Positions 1-14,300 of a stretch of DNA of 64,000 bases are shown here, piece by piece. The notes under the pieces were generated by a model. That model was not told where the DNA came from, did not search any database, and saw nothing but the letters and a program-made list of their open reading frames with translations. The position numbers were made by a program, and so were the translations under genes. Location: positions 627,501-691,500 of the forward strand of contig NC_088101.1 in the NCBI RefSeq assembly GCF_036370855.1, read 5' to 3'. The DNA comes from Dromaius novaehollandiae. Taxonomy: Eukaryota; Chordata; Aves; Casuariiformes; Dromaiidae. How positions within the stretch are numbered: position 1 is the first letter of the stretch; the number at the start of each line of letters is the position of its first letter.

Positions 1-199
1 GGGCAGTTAGGTGTGATATGCCTTGACAGAAGACATTTTAAGGCTGCCCTCAGTGGCAGTCTCAGAAGCAAGCCAGGAACCATAGCATAGGTGAGACTCT
101 TGTTAAAAATAAATACATCCTTATTAAAAAAAAAAAAAAAAACCAGTTACTAACAGTTTGCTGTCAAACTGGAGGGTCTCTACAGATCTACCTCCCAGA

Positions 200-660
200 G
201 ATTCCTAACAGTCCAGATGCCATTTGAAATTTCTGTTAATGATTTGGACAAAGAACCTTGGGGGGGGGGGGGGTGACGGTGTTAGAGCATGCTATTTAAT
301 TTATGGGGCCATATCACAAGCACTTAGACAGGAAGGATTAAAAGTTCAGCATGATCTGTCAAACTGGAGAGCAGGTCTGAAATCAACCAGATAAAATTTG
401 ATGAAAGACAAGTGTAGCACTTTGCCTTCTGAAGGAGAAATCAAATTCCAAATGCCGAGCTAGATGGATGGAATTAAAGACCTTGTGAGCTTGCTATCTA
501 TGATTTTTTTATGAATGGAAAATAACTGTCTGAGCAGTGGCACTGCAGAAAACATCTGGGGGTTGCAGAGGAACATGGACAAAATGTGAGCTGGCAGTGT
601 GGTCCTGCTGTAAAAGGCAGGGCTTGCAGATGCACTTACAGCAGTGTGGTGTGTATGCTA
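200..660 (+). mobile_element. CR1-type LINE relic, 3' part of the reverse transcriptase ORF
   Basis: Degraded plus-strand sequence resembles ancient amniote CR1. It reads EISVNDLDK near 225-250 (cf. the INDLD motif before the RT active site), then an aligned stretch around 345-425 (AAATCAACCAGATAAAATTT) and 525-640 (CTGCAGAAAACATCTGGGGG and the following VDHK/QQC region). It has many stops and indels and is inactive. Confidence 0.7.
260..273. repeat. G14 homopolymer
   Basis: A run of 14 G interrupts the CR1 relic. Its length is prone to sequencing error. Confidence 0.9.
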
Positions 661-3600
661 GCTAATGCTGCTGAAGAGACAAAAGGGTGAGGGAATCCAA
701 GCATGAATGATAAGAATATTACAAACTGTGATTCAGAAGGAAGAATGGATTATGCTGCTTGGAAAGTTTGTCCTCTTCATCAAATATTAAATCTCCCCCC
801 TCTCAAGATTAGATGACAATGCCAGTATTTCTTTGGCGAACAGAGGTCGGACTAAGCAATCTCTGGATGTCATTACATCTCTCCAATCTTGTGGAATAAA
901 ATCATATAAATTCCTATGAGATAAATCACTTGTACCATATAAATGAATGCAAACCTGCATCTTTAACAGCATGGATAATTAATTAGTCACAGGAGCAACA
1001 TGCCTATAGAGCTGGGGGGCTCTTTGTCCTGTGGACTTCCTGAATCAAGAACAAACGGTCCATTTGGAGGAAATGCTGTGGGTGCAGATTCTGATCTTCC
1101 TGCAGGAATTTCTGTGCTATGCAAATGTTCAGGCCAACTGAATAAAAATGCTCCTTTTTTTCACTGAAACCTAGGGCCAGGGTAACAGCTGCATTCACCT
1201 TTCTTGGCAGATTGAACTGTTCTGTGTAGAAAAAGGGCAGTTTTATGGTGCTTCAGCTACAAAGGTATTTTTTGTTCCCATACATTTCTTCTGGACTGCT
1301 ATGTTAAAGAAGATCTTTCCAAACAAGCACCAAACCTCCTTTCTATAAGAGCAAGGTGCAGACCTATGTTTTGAGGGTCAAACACTCTGAAGTGAACCCT
1401 TCCTTGAGAATCAGACTTGAGAGGCTCTTAGGGATAGTACAGGAGCCGTAGGATGAGATCTGTGGTGTCATCTCTCCCACTGCTTGTTTTTACTTTGGCA
1501 CCACCTCTGGGAGCCATGTCATATGAGCATGTTAGGTTGTTTTTTTCTGTTTTTAGTTTTTTTCAAAGCAAGTTTCTAGGAACTCAGTGAGATAGAAGAT
1601 ATAAGCTGGAGCTCAGAAATCACATACTTTATGACTCTCCTCGTAATTCTGTCTGTTATGAGATGTGATTGTTGATCTTGAGCTGATTACACAAATTTTT
1701 CAAGAAATGGTGTCCTGTTTAGGTTAGGGTCCTCTATAGAAATGTCACCATTTTCCATGAAGTGCTTGCCATCAAAGACATTGCAACAAGGCTGCCTTTC
1801 ATTAGCCTCTAAAATGTAGAGAAAAGCTGCTTGGTGAAGTCTGTCCCTGAGTTCCTTTTATGATGTAAATTCTTTACCACAGAGCCTCTCCCTACCGGCA
1901 ACCTTCTGTCTGGAAATTTTGGCCCATGCTGGAGTGCATACACAGCCCACTGAAAGAAGGCTGGACAGTGTGGGAGGCTATGTAAAGCTGTTGGAGGTCA
2001 AGAGGGGCCTGTTGAGGACCGAAAGTGGAGGGAGTCCTGCAAATGTGTCAGAGTATTGCATTTGTCACCGACATTGTGCCTGAGGACCTGCCTTGGGTGC
2101 TCCCCATTCTGTTGCCTTGATGGCTGTGGAGACCAGAAGCTGTGGCTGAAGAACACGTGGTATGGCACATGGAAAGGACTGATAGACTCCATGTTCCTGA
2201 GATGTCAGTGGTACTAAAGAAGCTTTTGATTGAGAAAGGATTTTACACCATGGGGGATTGAGCCTAATGCATGGATTGTAACATACTCCTCTCCAACTCT
2301 CTTGGAGCTCCTCTCCAAGATGAGTTCAGGCGGGTACTTGGCATCTCCTGAATCCCCCCTGGTGTGAGCAGTACTGAGTAGGATAAGATGCTGAGTTAGC
2401 TGAGGTAGGAATGCCAAGGAACTCTCTTCGGTGCAGTTCATACTGCCTTTGAATGCCTGATGTTGGCTTGGTTTGAAGGCCTTGTTGCAGTGCTGTCTTC
2501 AGAAACGCTGTTTGCCTCTGCTTCACCTGATGCACCCAAGAAAGCATTTGCTGTCTTAGCCACTGTGTTGTATGCTGAGCGCTCGTATTCAGTTAGTCAT
2601 TTGCTGTGATGCATGGGGCTTCCGTGTTTGCAAGGATACTGTCTCCTGCTGTGTAATCCAGCATTTTGTCCTCATGTGACAGGGCCTGTCTCTGGATTAA
2701 GATGAATTAAGAATTATGAAAAGCTATCAATGGGCTTTCTTGGGGTGATGAACTACTGTCTTAAATTCTTTTTAATGAAAAAGATTGTAAGAGGAAACTG
2801 GGTAGATTAGAGGATAATAACTGTCAAGAGACTCTCTTAAGAAAAAAACACAAGAAGGAAATTTAATAGTTGGCTTAGAGGAGGAGATCTTGATGAGCTT
2901 CGTCAGTGATACAGGAAAGCTGCTGTTTCTTGTCTGGCTGGGTTTTGCTGTATTTGCTACTCCCCATGCTGGGGTTGGTGTCTCACCCCAGAGAGCCAGG
3001 GTTGATTCCCAACATGTTACTCGTTGTTTTTCCAGCAGACACGGCACAGGGTAGTGCAGATCCAAGCAGGAAGTTCTGAAGCATGCACCTTTGGCAGCCC
3101 TGGAAGTATTAAGCCTTGGGATACCAGAGGCAGTTTCTCCCTGCGAGGGTGCTTGAAATGGCCATGTTCAAGTATTGTACTGCAGTGGCCTTAAACCAAG
3201 GCATGTGGCACTCATTAAGACCTGTTTAAGTCATGCTTTTGAGGGTCTGATGAGGCCTTTCTGCACAGGATCTTAGCTCTTCTGACAATTTTGGATTTTC
3301 CCTTTTGGCACTAGTACTGTCTGAGATTAATTTCGCCTGATTTTTAATGTAGTTTAGAAAGGTGGGTTTAGGTTTGAACTAGATGGGAACTTGTGGACAA
3401 CCAAAGACTGCATGTCTGCTCTGGCTGTCCACTTAATACACATCTACATGGTGTTCTGGAGGTATATTATTGCCTCTAAAGGTTTTTCAATCTGAAGCAC
3501 TGCAGCAGAACACAGGCTCTGCTGTCCTGAGAGTTTAGGCTTGAAGCCAATGTGTCCTGGCCAGGTAGAGTGCAAGGAAGTAAAATCCAACAGATCAAGC

Positions 3601-4089
3601 AGCAAGCAGTCCTTTTGGAGACCAGCGCTGTCTCTGCAGTGATGTAAAATGGCATTAGAAAAGGGTCTACCATTCAAAGTGTCTACTACCATTCAAATAT
3701 CATTCCAAGGGTCAACTGCTGGGAACAATGCCGGTCAGTCCCTAGGGATAAATGATCTTTCCAGTGTGCCATGCAGCCTAGGGGTTTGTCTTGAGCAACT
3801 CCAGGCAGATATCTGTTTGCCTAGATCTAACCGGTAGAATGAAATGACGGATGTGGATGTGCACCTTGTGGTCTGCCCACAGCTAAGGCTAGTCTACGTC
3901 TGTGCTGTTCTAGCTCTTTGGGCTGGTCCACTAACAAGCAACATCCTTCCCTGTGCTGTCTTAAATGTATTTGTGACTGAAGATAAAGGTTTTCCACTCC
4001 CCTGCTGCTCAGGCACAGGATACTAGGTGAGCAGTGCCAGGAGAGGTGCATCTTGTTCTTTGCTCACATGAAGATGATTCTTCTTGCCC
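661..4089. other. Intergenic, nothing recognised
   Basis: AT-moderate, non-coding DNA with only short chance frames. I see no exon, RNA gene or clear repeat. Confidence 0.6.
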
Positions 4090-4215
4090 AATGTAAGTTG
4101 ACCTGTGGAACTCCCTGCTGGAGAATTTGGAGGATGCTAACACTTACATGGTTTCAGAAAGTAACTGGATGAATTCATGGGAAGGAAAAAAAATCCATCA
4201 AGGGCGTCTCAAATG
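4090..4215 (+). mobile_element. CR1-like LINE 3' end fragment
   Basis: Resembles the tail of ancient CR1 elements in forward orientation: TGTGGAACTCCCTGCTGGAG, then GTAACTGGATGAATTCATGG and AATCCATCAAGGGC. The same words appear reversed at 25420-25630, so the two are relatives in opposite orientation. Confidence 0.7.
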
Positions 4216-7200
4216 CAACAATTTGGTTACTGCCTGCCTTTACCTACCAGGAGGACTGAAAGCTCTTCCCTCTTGGGCGATGTTGAGCACAACATTTTTT
4301 CCTGATGGCCAAATCCAGAGTACATGTTTCTGGGACCTGAGGAAGCCCTTACATCTCATGCAGTCTCTGGGTGAATATCTGGGATGAATTTTAAGATAAT
4401 CTCTGGCTGAAGTTGACTTTGAGTCCTGGTTGGCTGTGGTCACGTGTAGGCAGCCTGGAAACGTATCCAGTCCAGATCCATGGGATGAGGCATTTCTGTT
4501 CAAATTTATGAGCATCTTTAAGCTCCCACCTCATTTTGAATTACTACATTCCTTCCCCTTTTCTAACATGAAACTACAAAAAGGCAGTGGAAATACCAGC
4601 TAGAACTGCTTGCTTTGTAAACTGAGACAAGGGCAGCAATAAATATTGAGAACAGAAAACTGTCTCGGGTCTTGCATCAAGCAATCTGTGGTGTAAACAT
4701 TTCTGCTCCTGCCAAATGGAGATGCACCTAGTGAGGTCAGGTTTGAGTTCAGTCAGGGATAGCAAAACCCCTCCAGGGCACCTCCTGATCCCCTGTCTGC
4801 TTTCAGGGAGGCAAGGACCTTCGCTTGGCTCTCCCTCATTGCCACAAGAGGGCTCTGGGAGTGCAGCCCAGCTGCCCTCAGAAAGCAGATGCACCCTCCA
4901 GTTTGAGCCTTTAAACTGGATGAGTTAAACCAGTGCAAATCCCTGTAGAGAGGCAGCTGAGAACAGCTTGGCTAGGAGCAAGATGTTAGCAAGGATCTGG
5001 ACCAGTCCACCAGTTTTAAACCTGCTGTGTGTCCACACAGATGTTGATTTTCAGGACTGTGGGGGAATCAGGCTGGTTTGAGTCAGATGGGAAAGTGAAA
5101 GACAGGTGCAGGGGCTTTGCATGGAAAACCTAGCAGAGACCATTCAGAGGGAAAACACTGCCTTCTTGGGCCCCATGGTATTTGTTCTGCAGCAGCTTGG
5201 ATGCAGAGCCCCCCTTCCAAAGGGGGTTCCTTGGGAACTTTGTTCATGGTTGAAGCCTGGACAACGAGGCCATTGCTGGGCTTTTGACTGCTCCGCTCCT
5301 CGGGCTTATTTCACAGAACTGCTGATGCTTGGCCTGTATCTGGCTGAACCAGACTTCCTTGCAGTGGCAGGAGAATATGTTGAATCATGACTTATGCAGT
5401 CATGGAGAAGCAGCTCACACTGCAATGACAGTGGGCTGGGCCAGGGCAGGAGGGGAAATGCACCCCAGCTGTTGTTTTAGCAGTATGCCTTCAGGAGAGA
5501 AAAATAAATGGTTTATTTCCCAAAGTTTCCAATTCAAAATTAGCAGAAGGCTTGTTTAGGCAAATGGTTTAGAACACGCACATGTCCCTCTTTTTTCTGT
5601 GTCTTGAACACGTCAGAAGATGTAATGAGGTAGTAAATTTGGCACTTAGGTGGCATATTGAAATCGAAGGCAATGAGACCATTTTCTTCCTTCTCCCCAT
5701 TGTGATTTAGTTTGATTCATTTATTCACTAGTAGCTTAAGTAAACATCCGGGAAATTATGAGCGCATTGCTCTATATCATGTTGATGAATTCATTCAGCA
5801 TTTTCTTAAATGTCACCAATGGTTATAAACTCAAGCACACAATGAGACGGACTCACTTATGAGAGATGTAGGCTGGAAGGTAGAGGAGGAATTCCCCTCA
5901 TGGCAGAAGTGGCTCTTTGCTCAGCAGATTTAACCTATTCTCAGCCCCTTTAAACAGATGCATTTGGGGGAAATACCAAGAAAGCAGGATGAGGTGATCG
6001 AAGATTCCTGTGGACACAGATTTGTATACAAAAAGTTCTCCTGTCATGCTGCAAACTAGTTTCACCATTGGGTGATGGCAAGAAGCAGAAGGGGACCAGT
6101 CTTGTGCAGAAGACTTACTGTCATATGAATCTGGGTCTTAGGACATCAGAGGGTGCTTGGGACAGTAGAGAGACAGACTGTGTCTCAGGAGAGAGACATC
6201 TCAGGAAAAGCAGCAACGGAGCAAGGCCTGTTTCTGTTGCCACAGAAGTTGATGGCAAGTTTTCCATTGAGTAATTCTGCTTGGGCTTTTTGGCTATTGA
6301 ATAAAACCTGCAAGACGGAAGGGAGCCAGATTCACAACTCAGAAACTAACCCCAAAGAAAAGTTAGTTAGAAAACTAACACCAGACTAAACCCATTTGTC
6401 CTGGAGCTGGGACCTTCCCCTTCAGAGGAATGGCCTCTGGGAAGTCTTGTTAATGGAAGGGACAAGTTTAACCCTTCAGAATTTCAGCATCTTTTGTCAT
6501 ACTGACAGCTGTATCAAATTGTTCCGTCTCTCCTCAGAGGTTTCCCTGTGGCTAATTAATTACAGATTGCATTCAGAGTAGTTTGTCATCTTTGTGCCAT
6601 GAGTCAAGAGGAGTGCACCTCAGCAAGTCCTGGAATTTGGGCTATGCTCCACAAGACATCACCAAATTTGGTGGTTTATCTGGGGTTGTCTGGGATATTC
6701 TGCCTCCTCTCTGTAGGACTAGTCTACCTCACTTTTGAGGCAGTGAAGCATGCAGCAATTGAAGATAGCAGTGATAGATCATGCTGTCCCAGGGACCTCA
6801 AGCTGTTTCCATATTCGCTAAATGGATGCAATATTGCTGTGTCTTTCCTCTGGCTTGTCCTTGATGAAGTAAAGGGCAGCAAGGCACAGAGAAAATCAGG
6901 ATGTGATTCTTCCTTTCCTATTTTATGAATAATAACAATGATAACAAGAATGTGAGAGTCCAGACTTGACAATATATATTCTCCTTCCTTTGTATTGCAC
7001 AAGAGACTGAAGGGATAACTAAGCACAAACATGTCTTTGATCTCTGGACTTCACTGTTAAACCCAAACCTATATGAAATATTAGCCCATGAAAAGCCATG
7101 TCTTTTCAAATGACTGGAGTATTTTTTGGCATGACGAGGTCATCTCTCTACCATCTGTTCAGAGTCCACTTCTCCAGGAGGTGTTTCCTCCTCCTTCTTA

Positions 7201-10200
7201 TTCTTGTGGTTCAGGCTCATGGCATTACTATTGTGAAGATTCAAAATACTCGGTGTTTGGCTCACAGAGGTTTATTCAAAACTTGCAGAGTATACTCTGG
7301 AGAGGGGCTGTCTTATCTGAAGAACCTTGGGTCTGTGGGCAAGCTGAAGCTATTTTGGCAGGAACTGGTCTTATTTGTGCTTTGTTATTATGCAGTGAGT
7401 TGAAAGAAATGATGAGTGACTTCGATCCAGTCATACAGCCTGAATAACAAATACATTGACACTCAGGTGAAGCTGAAGGCCCACTGGCTGATATGCATCT
7501 AGCAGCTATTGAGGTGGAGAAAAAAATGGTTTGTAGGCAGTTCACAAGCAGTAAATTGGTGAAGCCATGCCAGAAGGAAGTCAACAAACCCCATTCCTTG
7601 TCTGCCCAACTGCTTGAATGGTACGGTCTATGTTACATGCGATTGCCTTCTGTTGTGCTTGTACCACTGTGTACCCAACCAAGATAGTCATAAGAAAAGC
7701 AAATCAAATAGCCCATGTATGCAGGAAAGAAGGATGTGTAAGGGTCAGTATTAGGGCTTCAAGAGTAATTGTAATTAGGGGGCTTCCATATTTTTCGGTG
7801 TTCTATATTGCCACCGTTTAGCTTGGCATTTTATGGATGTGTTCCCATGTTAGAATTGTTGCTCGTTGTCCTCAAAATCACAAACAGGAAAAAGTGCTAA
7901 TAATGGAGGTACCTTAATAATCATAGGTTTGAAATGAGAAAGAAATTGGGCGCATTTGCACCAGCTGTCAGTTTCTAGGCTATCAGAGTCAGACTTCAGT
8001 CACACCTGGCTTGAGCTAGTTGTGGCCCTACTGCTAGTAAGCATCAGGGCTTGAGTACAAGCCCAGTTCTCTGTGTGCTCTTAGCTGCCCTTTCCCCATG
8101 GCTGAGTTTTCTCATGGAAAAGCAGAACTTTTCTATGTTCTCCCACCTTGACTCACGGTGGGATCCTGTGCTCTGTAAACCTGAAAGTGCAAGTGACACT
8201 GTGATGGTCAGTAAGGGAACATGAGCACGAGACTTGGACTAAATCTACAAGAGCTGGTGACACTGGTATGCATGGAAGTGTAGGTGTTACTTGCATGTGC
8301 TGTACAGAAACTCAAGTCTGTGTGAGCACATAGCCCCACAGATCCAGTTCTGAAACTTGGACCAGGTTCCTTCCAAGGGTGATTTTTAAAAAGCCTTTGG
8401 ATTGAATGACATTGTCAGAGGGCCATTTCAGCAACGCAGCCTTGAATTTTTAAGTGTGTTTTCTAAGCTGCCAGGAACAAGGGATAGGAACTTGAACCTG
8501 TAAACAACCAACACGTTAGGGGAAGGCTGTGAACATGTGTTGGGCTTACTTTCCTGGGGCATAATTATGGCAGATTCTTAAGGAGCACAGTGGTTGCACA
8601 ATACTTTAATTACTGTGTTTAGATGACGCCCGTTCATTGTAGGAGTCATATTCTGTGGCTCTACTTTCTCTTCAAGGTGTAATTTGAACAGTTTTTGCTG
8701 AGATGCATGAGTGGCCAGCATGTGTTTAAGTTTTCTATATGGTCCATACAGTCTATAAATGGGTATATCTCACCCTCCCTTTTAAGGTGCAGCACTTTGT
8801 GAGCCCCTGGCTGGTTGAAATGGTCTGTCACATAAAAGAGGCCAATCCTTAGAAACAGAAGAAAGAAAAGGCAGATTAAGATCTGTGGTTAAACATGTGC
8901 AATGGAGATGTGCTGATTGCTCTTATAGGAACCTTTTGGTTAAGTTTCCTCTTTGGGAAAAGGATCTGCATCTGCACACACATGTACTACCAAATCCAAT
9001 TAGTATGCAAATTCTTAAGAGGACAGAGAGAAATCTGAGATGAATTTGAGAAAGATTCCCAGATGGTGCACTACAGTACACCTGGTACCTGATGGTACAC
9101 CGGAGTCCACAAAGTCCACTGTTTTTTCCTTTGAAAACTTGAATGAAAATGAAGCAGAAAAAGAGAGAGAAAGAAAAGAGGTGACTTCAGTTTCAGAAAA
9201 ACCCCATCAGGCAGCTCCAGAAGGGGATTCATTCCACTTTGCTACAGGATTCTGCAATCTAAAGTTTCTGAATGGCACCAACATGGTTAATGGTGAGAAA
9301 GGGGCATCGTAGCAAGTGATGTCTGCAATGCATTCCCTCTGCTTGAGGGCCTGCCTCACCCCAGCAGGAAACCCATCGGTAGGGAAGGAGCTCTACAGTC
9401 CCTGCCCATCTGCATCACATTCTTTGGTAAAATTAAATGTAAAGACCCAGGATCCTCACCCCCTTTTCAACTCCCTAACTCAGCATTAGGGGTGCAGCAA
9501 CATCTGAGGATGCTGGAAAAGGATATCTGAAAGAGAAAAATTGTCAGGTGGTTCCTCACCCAACATCCTTGGAGAGCAACTGGCCAAAGCTGTATCATGG
9601 AAGATAGGTAATTTGAGGAGAGGATCAGCAGACAAAAGAGAACGCAAATGAGCTGTGGCCAACACTTCCTAATCTAGGTACCCATGACTGGTGTGCCTGC
9701 ACTGGGTCTCAAAGACTTAGTCCAGTTTTCCCCAGTCACATCAATGCTGTTGGTCGCAATTAGGCTTTGAATGGGCTCCCTCAGCCATCTCGTAGGCTCA
9801 ATCAGAGCAGATGCACACGTGCAGCTGCTGCTGTTTTCTCTGGAGCCTGCCCATGCTCATTACCTCAAAACAGACTGTTTCTTAGATCAGAGGTGGGTTG
9901 GGAGTGCTTCCTTTTGGGGCCTGTCACTGGGAATGTGTCTTCTGCGTCCTACTGCATGGCACAGGGCTGAATCAAGTGTTAGTGTCTGACCTCCTCATCG
10001 CATGCTGTGAGCTCAGCTGGATCTTCCTCCAGCTATTTTTTCAGCTCAACAAATAAACAAAGCCACCCAGTTTAAGTCCATGTGTTAGAGTTTTTATCTA
10101 AGCAAGAGAACATTGCCCAGTAGCTATGGCCACGTGCACGAAGGTAAGGACCTGTGGCAATTAGCAAATGTCGAGAGAGAATACTGGGTCATTTTGAAGC

Positions 10201-10639
10201 AGGTTTTTCAGTAATTGTATAGATGCAACAATTAGAAGAGGCAGGAGACTCATTAGGTATGCTAATCCCCCAGAGTAGGCAGTGGATTGCAGAACAGCCA
10301 TCCAATCCAAATGGTTGCTCATAGCTCATAGTGTGCTTGAAGTACAGTGAAAAACCTCACCCTCTTCTGAGTGGCAACACATATGGGTGCCTGTCAGTTG
10401 TGGGGCAGGGGGAAGCAGTGCAGGATCGCTGCCTCTTCCAGCCGTATCCCTCAGCTTCTGCAAAGCAAAAGACTGGCGCAGAGACCACCGCCAGTGCTTC
10501 ACTGGCCATTTCCTTTGTTCCTCTTCCCCTTTCCCTCAGCTCTTTGCTCTTTGGTGGCATTCACAAACTGCAGGGCTGCTGGCTCTCACAAGTACAGCAC
10601 ATGAAGTCAGCTGAAATACGAGGAGACGCATAGGATGTA
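4216..10639. other. Intergenic, nothing recognised
   Basis: Several open frames of 60-120 codons occur here (for example 9040-9312 on the plus strand), but none resembles a known protein or shows exon-like boundaries. No RNA gene or clear repeat was seen. Confidence 0.55.
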
Positions 10640-10766
10640 CAAGGAGAAGCTGAGGGAGCAGGATATGTTTAGCCTAGAGAAGAGAAGGGGAGGAAGGGGG
10701 GGAACCTAGCTACTTTCTGCAACTACCTGATAAGGGATTATGGGAAAGATGGAGTCAGATGCTTCC
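10640..10766 (+). mobile_element. CR1 LINE fragment, forward
   Basis: Matches the avian CR1 stretch for ELGLFSLEKRRLRGDL: GTTTAGCCTAGAGAAGAGAA, then CTGCAACTACCTGATAAGGG and GAAAGATGGAGTCAGATGCTT. It is truncated on both sides and abuts an inverted CR1 piece. Confidence 0.8.
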
Positions 10767-11345
10767 ACTTGCTGACCCTACCTCCCTCAGCCTCTTTCCT
10801 CGTATGCCATATGCTCCAACCCCTGACCATCTAAGTGGCCTCTGCCAGGCTTGCTCCAATTTATTGATAACTCTCCTGCTCCACTGGAAGGACCCAAAGC
10901 TGGACACAGCTCTCCGGATGCATTCTCACCAGGACCATGCAGAGGGGAATAATCACTTCTGTCGCTCTGCTGGCTGTGCTATTGCTGATGTAGCCCGGGA
11001 TGTGGTTGGCCTTCACTGCCACGAGGGCTGAGTCGCATTCAACTTGCTATCCACTGGAATTCTCAGGTTCTCTCCTCCACAGCTGCTCCCCAGCCAGCCA
11101 CCCCCCAGCCTGTCCTGGTGCGTGGGTTTGCTCCCTTCTCTGGCACAGGAGGTGCAGAACTCTGCACTTGCCTTTGTTAAACTTCATGGGATTCCCAACA
11201 GTATAGTACTCCAGCCCATCACAGTCCCTAGGAATGACAGCCCTGCCTGCCAGCATGTCAACAACTCCCCCTCAGTTTTATGTCATCCACGAATTTGGTG
11301 AGGATGTGCTCCGTCTCATCATCCAGCTGATGAATACGATGACTT
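10767..11345 (-). mobile_element. CR1 LINE fragment, reverse
   Basis: The minus strand carries the C-terminal RT region of CR1: NPMKFNKGKCRVLHL near 11150-11200, followed by the usual downstream blocks (plus-strand words GGATGTGGTTGGCCTTCACT and TCTCACCAGGACCATGCAGA). It is degraded, with stops and indels. It is inverted relative to the piece just before it. Confidence 0.85.
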
Positions 11346-14300
11346 CTGTATTTCCAGCCCTCAAAAACGTATAAGCTCTAGAAGAGGTAATAAATGTAGG
11401 GCTTTTCTGCATGCCTTTAGAACAAACTCAAGTTTTTCCATGAAGCTAGAGAGAAATTTCTGTCTTCTGGAGATTTTTTAAAAAATAAAACGCTGGGATT
11501 CTCTCAAGGACACAGGATTCTGGGAGCTCAGGATTTCAGAAGTTATACCAAATACCATGAGACCTCATTACATGTTAGCACTTAGGCTTATGGTTTAACT
11601 GCATGCCTTTTGGTGGTTAGTAGTCACCTGCTGTTTGTGGCATTGCTATATATCACTAATATATTGCACATGGGCTAAACTGATGTGTGGTAGGGTCACA
11701 GGAAGGTGAAATCTGTTGACTGCTCCTCTGCCCTGCCCAGAACTGGTTCCTGTGATTTTCACAAGACAAGCTGTTTTTCTGTTCTGCTTGAAAGAAGTCT
11801 CTGGGAAGAGGCAATGCTGCTGTTTTGAAACTCCAGCTCTTTGGGATCTTTGGGCTCTTTTCGTCCTGAATGGTCAATTAATTCCCCACTGGACTTGCTC
11901 ATGTACCTCTGCAGAAGGAAAAGGTTGGTTCATGGTGAAGCCAATGAGGGGGTACGCTACCAAGGACACTCTTAGGGGAACTGCCTTTGCACGTCCTGAG
12001 ACAGACTTTGTCAGTGCCTGAAGATGAGGCCATGATTAGGACTGCCACATGAAAAAGGCAGAGGTAGTGCTTGAAGGCAGGATGCAAACCACACCTTGCT
12101 TGTACATTGGAAATTGACCACAGCTAAATATGGAGGATGGTGCTGCATCTATGGGTGCTAGCAAGCCTTCCGAGTGCCTGGCCAATGTGTCTCACCTAGA
12201 GTTAAACAAACCATCACATCTGAAGTCAGGAAGGAATTTCAAGTCAGATTGGCTAGGAAAAGCAGGGCTGGGTTAGTTGTTGTTTTGCCTTCTGTAATAG
12301 GGATGTGATCTATTTGCTAGGCACACCTGGGAATTTCGCTTACCAAAGTCCCCTCCCTTGCAGACACCAAGGACATTGGCAATGACCTTAAGCCCTTTTG
12401 CTGTCTTCCTATGGCAGGTATTTTTGTGTTTGGGGTTTTTTTTTTTTCCCCTGGTAGAAGAGCTTAAGCTTGCTATGGAGCATTGGAGTGACTGTAGCAT
12501 CTGGAGTGGACACCCTGTGTCCTTATCAGGACTGAACGCTACTCAGTGGTTGACTCTGCAGGGGGCTGAACTAGACAGCCTGAGTGCTCCTGCCTTACGT
12601 CCTGTATCAAGTCAAGCAGAGCACTTCACACACATGACGGATGGGCACTGTTCCCCTGAACAGCTTCATCAGGAAAGGTGGTGTCTTAGAAGGTCCCCAA
12701 GACTGAGTTACCAAGATTCACTGACCAATCCTTGCTGAACTGTTTTCAGGAGCAAGGAGCAAGAAGTATCTGTTCGTTCTCTCTTTACAAAAACATACCC
12801 TGCTAATGAAGTTTTATTCTAAGCTTTAGGCCATTTCCCAGCTGTTTGATGCCCTGATTATTTGAATGAAGATTGTAATGGCTTCTAGAACAGATCTTCT
12901 CACAGATTGGATCCAGTCAGAGTAATAGATTTGCTGGCACACATGTAAGCCCCCCCACATATTAGAACAGAAATGGATATGCCGCCAAGCTGCCAGACTG
13001 ACTTTTCCCAGTCTGCCTCTACATCCTCACTGGCAGAGAAAAAAAACAGACGCTTCTTTGAAAGGCAAGCAGGTATATGGCAGACTTCATTTTGTGTAAT
13101 ACCTAATAGAAAGTCTGAGCCACCTCCCAAAAGATGTCATGTCTCCCCACCTTAGATAAAACATTGTTGACGAATAGCAGGTTTGTCTTAATTAGAAGCA
13201 TAATAACTAGGAAGAGCAGTTCAGAACCAATTCAGGCATCTAACTCTCTCCAGCTGCTATTAGAGCTGATGTCTTGGGCAATCAGCTGCAAATGGGTATT
13301 ATTTGCTAATTGAATCCGCAACTCCCTACATGTGAGATGTGAATGAATGAGGTAAACACACGTGCAGCCCAGCAGAACTCACAGCTGGCTGTCATTCCTT
13401 CAGTGCCAATAACACGGCTCTCATTCATCCTCGATGCCATGGGGGCCTTGCTACAGTTTTCCAGAAGCCTCAGGGTCCAACACAGTTAGCTAGAGAAATT
13501 GCATCTGCTTTGCTTCTGACATTTTGATTAAGGGCCTGCTTAAAGCTGTGTAGATATTCTGCAGGCACAGGGGCATTCCAAATGCACACCCACAGTGATT
13601 TACTGGGGGAACATCTGCAAGCTGTGCGAAATGGCTGAGCTGGGAAATGAGAAATAGCTATTCCAGCAGAATAAATCACTCCATGAGCTTTATCTGGTTT
13701 GGCTCCAGCCTTGATTCTGGTGGAGGCTGTCCTGTCTTGCCAAAACCCTGTCAGAAAGTACCTTACAAGAGATACTGCAGTTTTAGAGTCCCAGACCAAC
13801 TGCTGCGGGGAGATTAGCAGTGCCAGTCTGGCCTTTCCCGGTGAGGATGCCCTGGAAATATCCTGGGGGAAGGCTGCTGGTGCAAACTGGTAGAATTGCG
13901 ATGCCTGTGGGGGGAGAGGGGGCTGTAAGGTTAGTGTCCCCTGGCCCTTGCAAATGCCTCATCCCTTCTGGGAGTGGTTCAGAGCAAAGGAGCCATGTCA
14001 CTGGGACCCATCATCATCATACATTAATGTGTGGCCACAACATAAGGAAGGATGGAGATCGGATTGGAATCACGTGGCAGGGCTGCCCCTTAGAAGATTT
14101 CATGCATGTACCGTTCTCCCTTCCCCAACAAGTACTTGCTTGAGATGTTAAATGATGGAGGGCCCTCCATACACCCCAGCAACTCCAGTACCTTCCTTAG
14201 AAAAAGTTTAGCTTTGCTTTCAGCTTGCATTTGTCTGGTGTTCACAGTCAACCTCTAGATCCTGTTTTGTGTTTTCCTAATAAAGTAGAAATCTCTACTG

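Noticed and set aside
9040-9312. 90-codon frame with a less biased composition
   Set aside because: It looks more protein-like than its neighbours, but I recognise no family and see no splice sites or promoter; too short to support.
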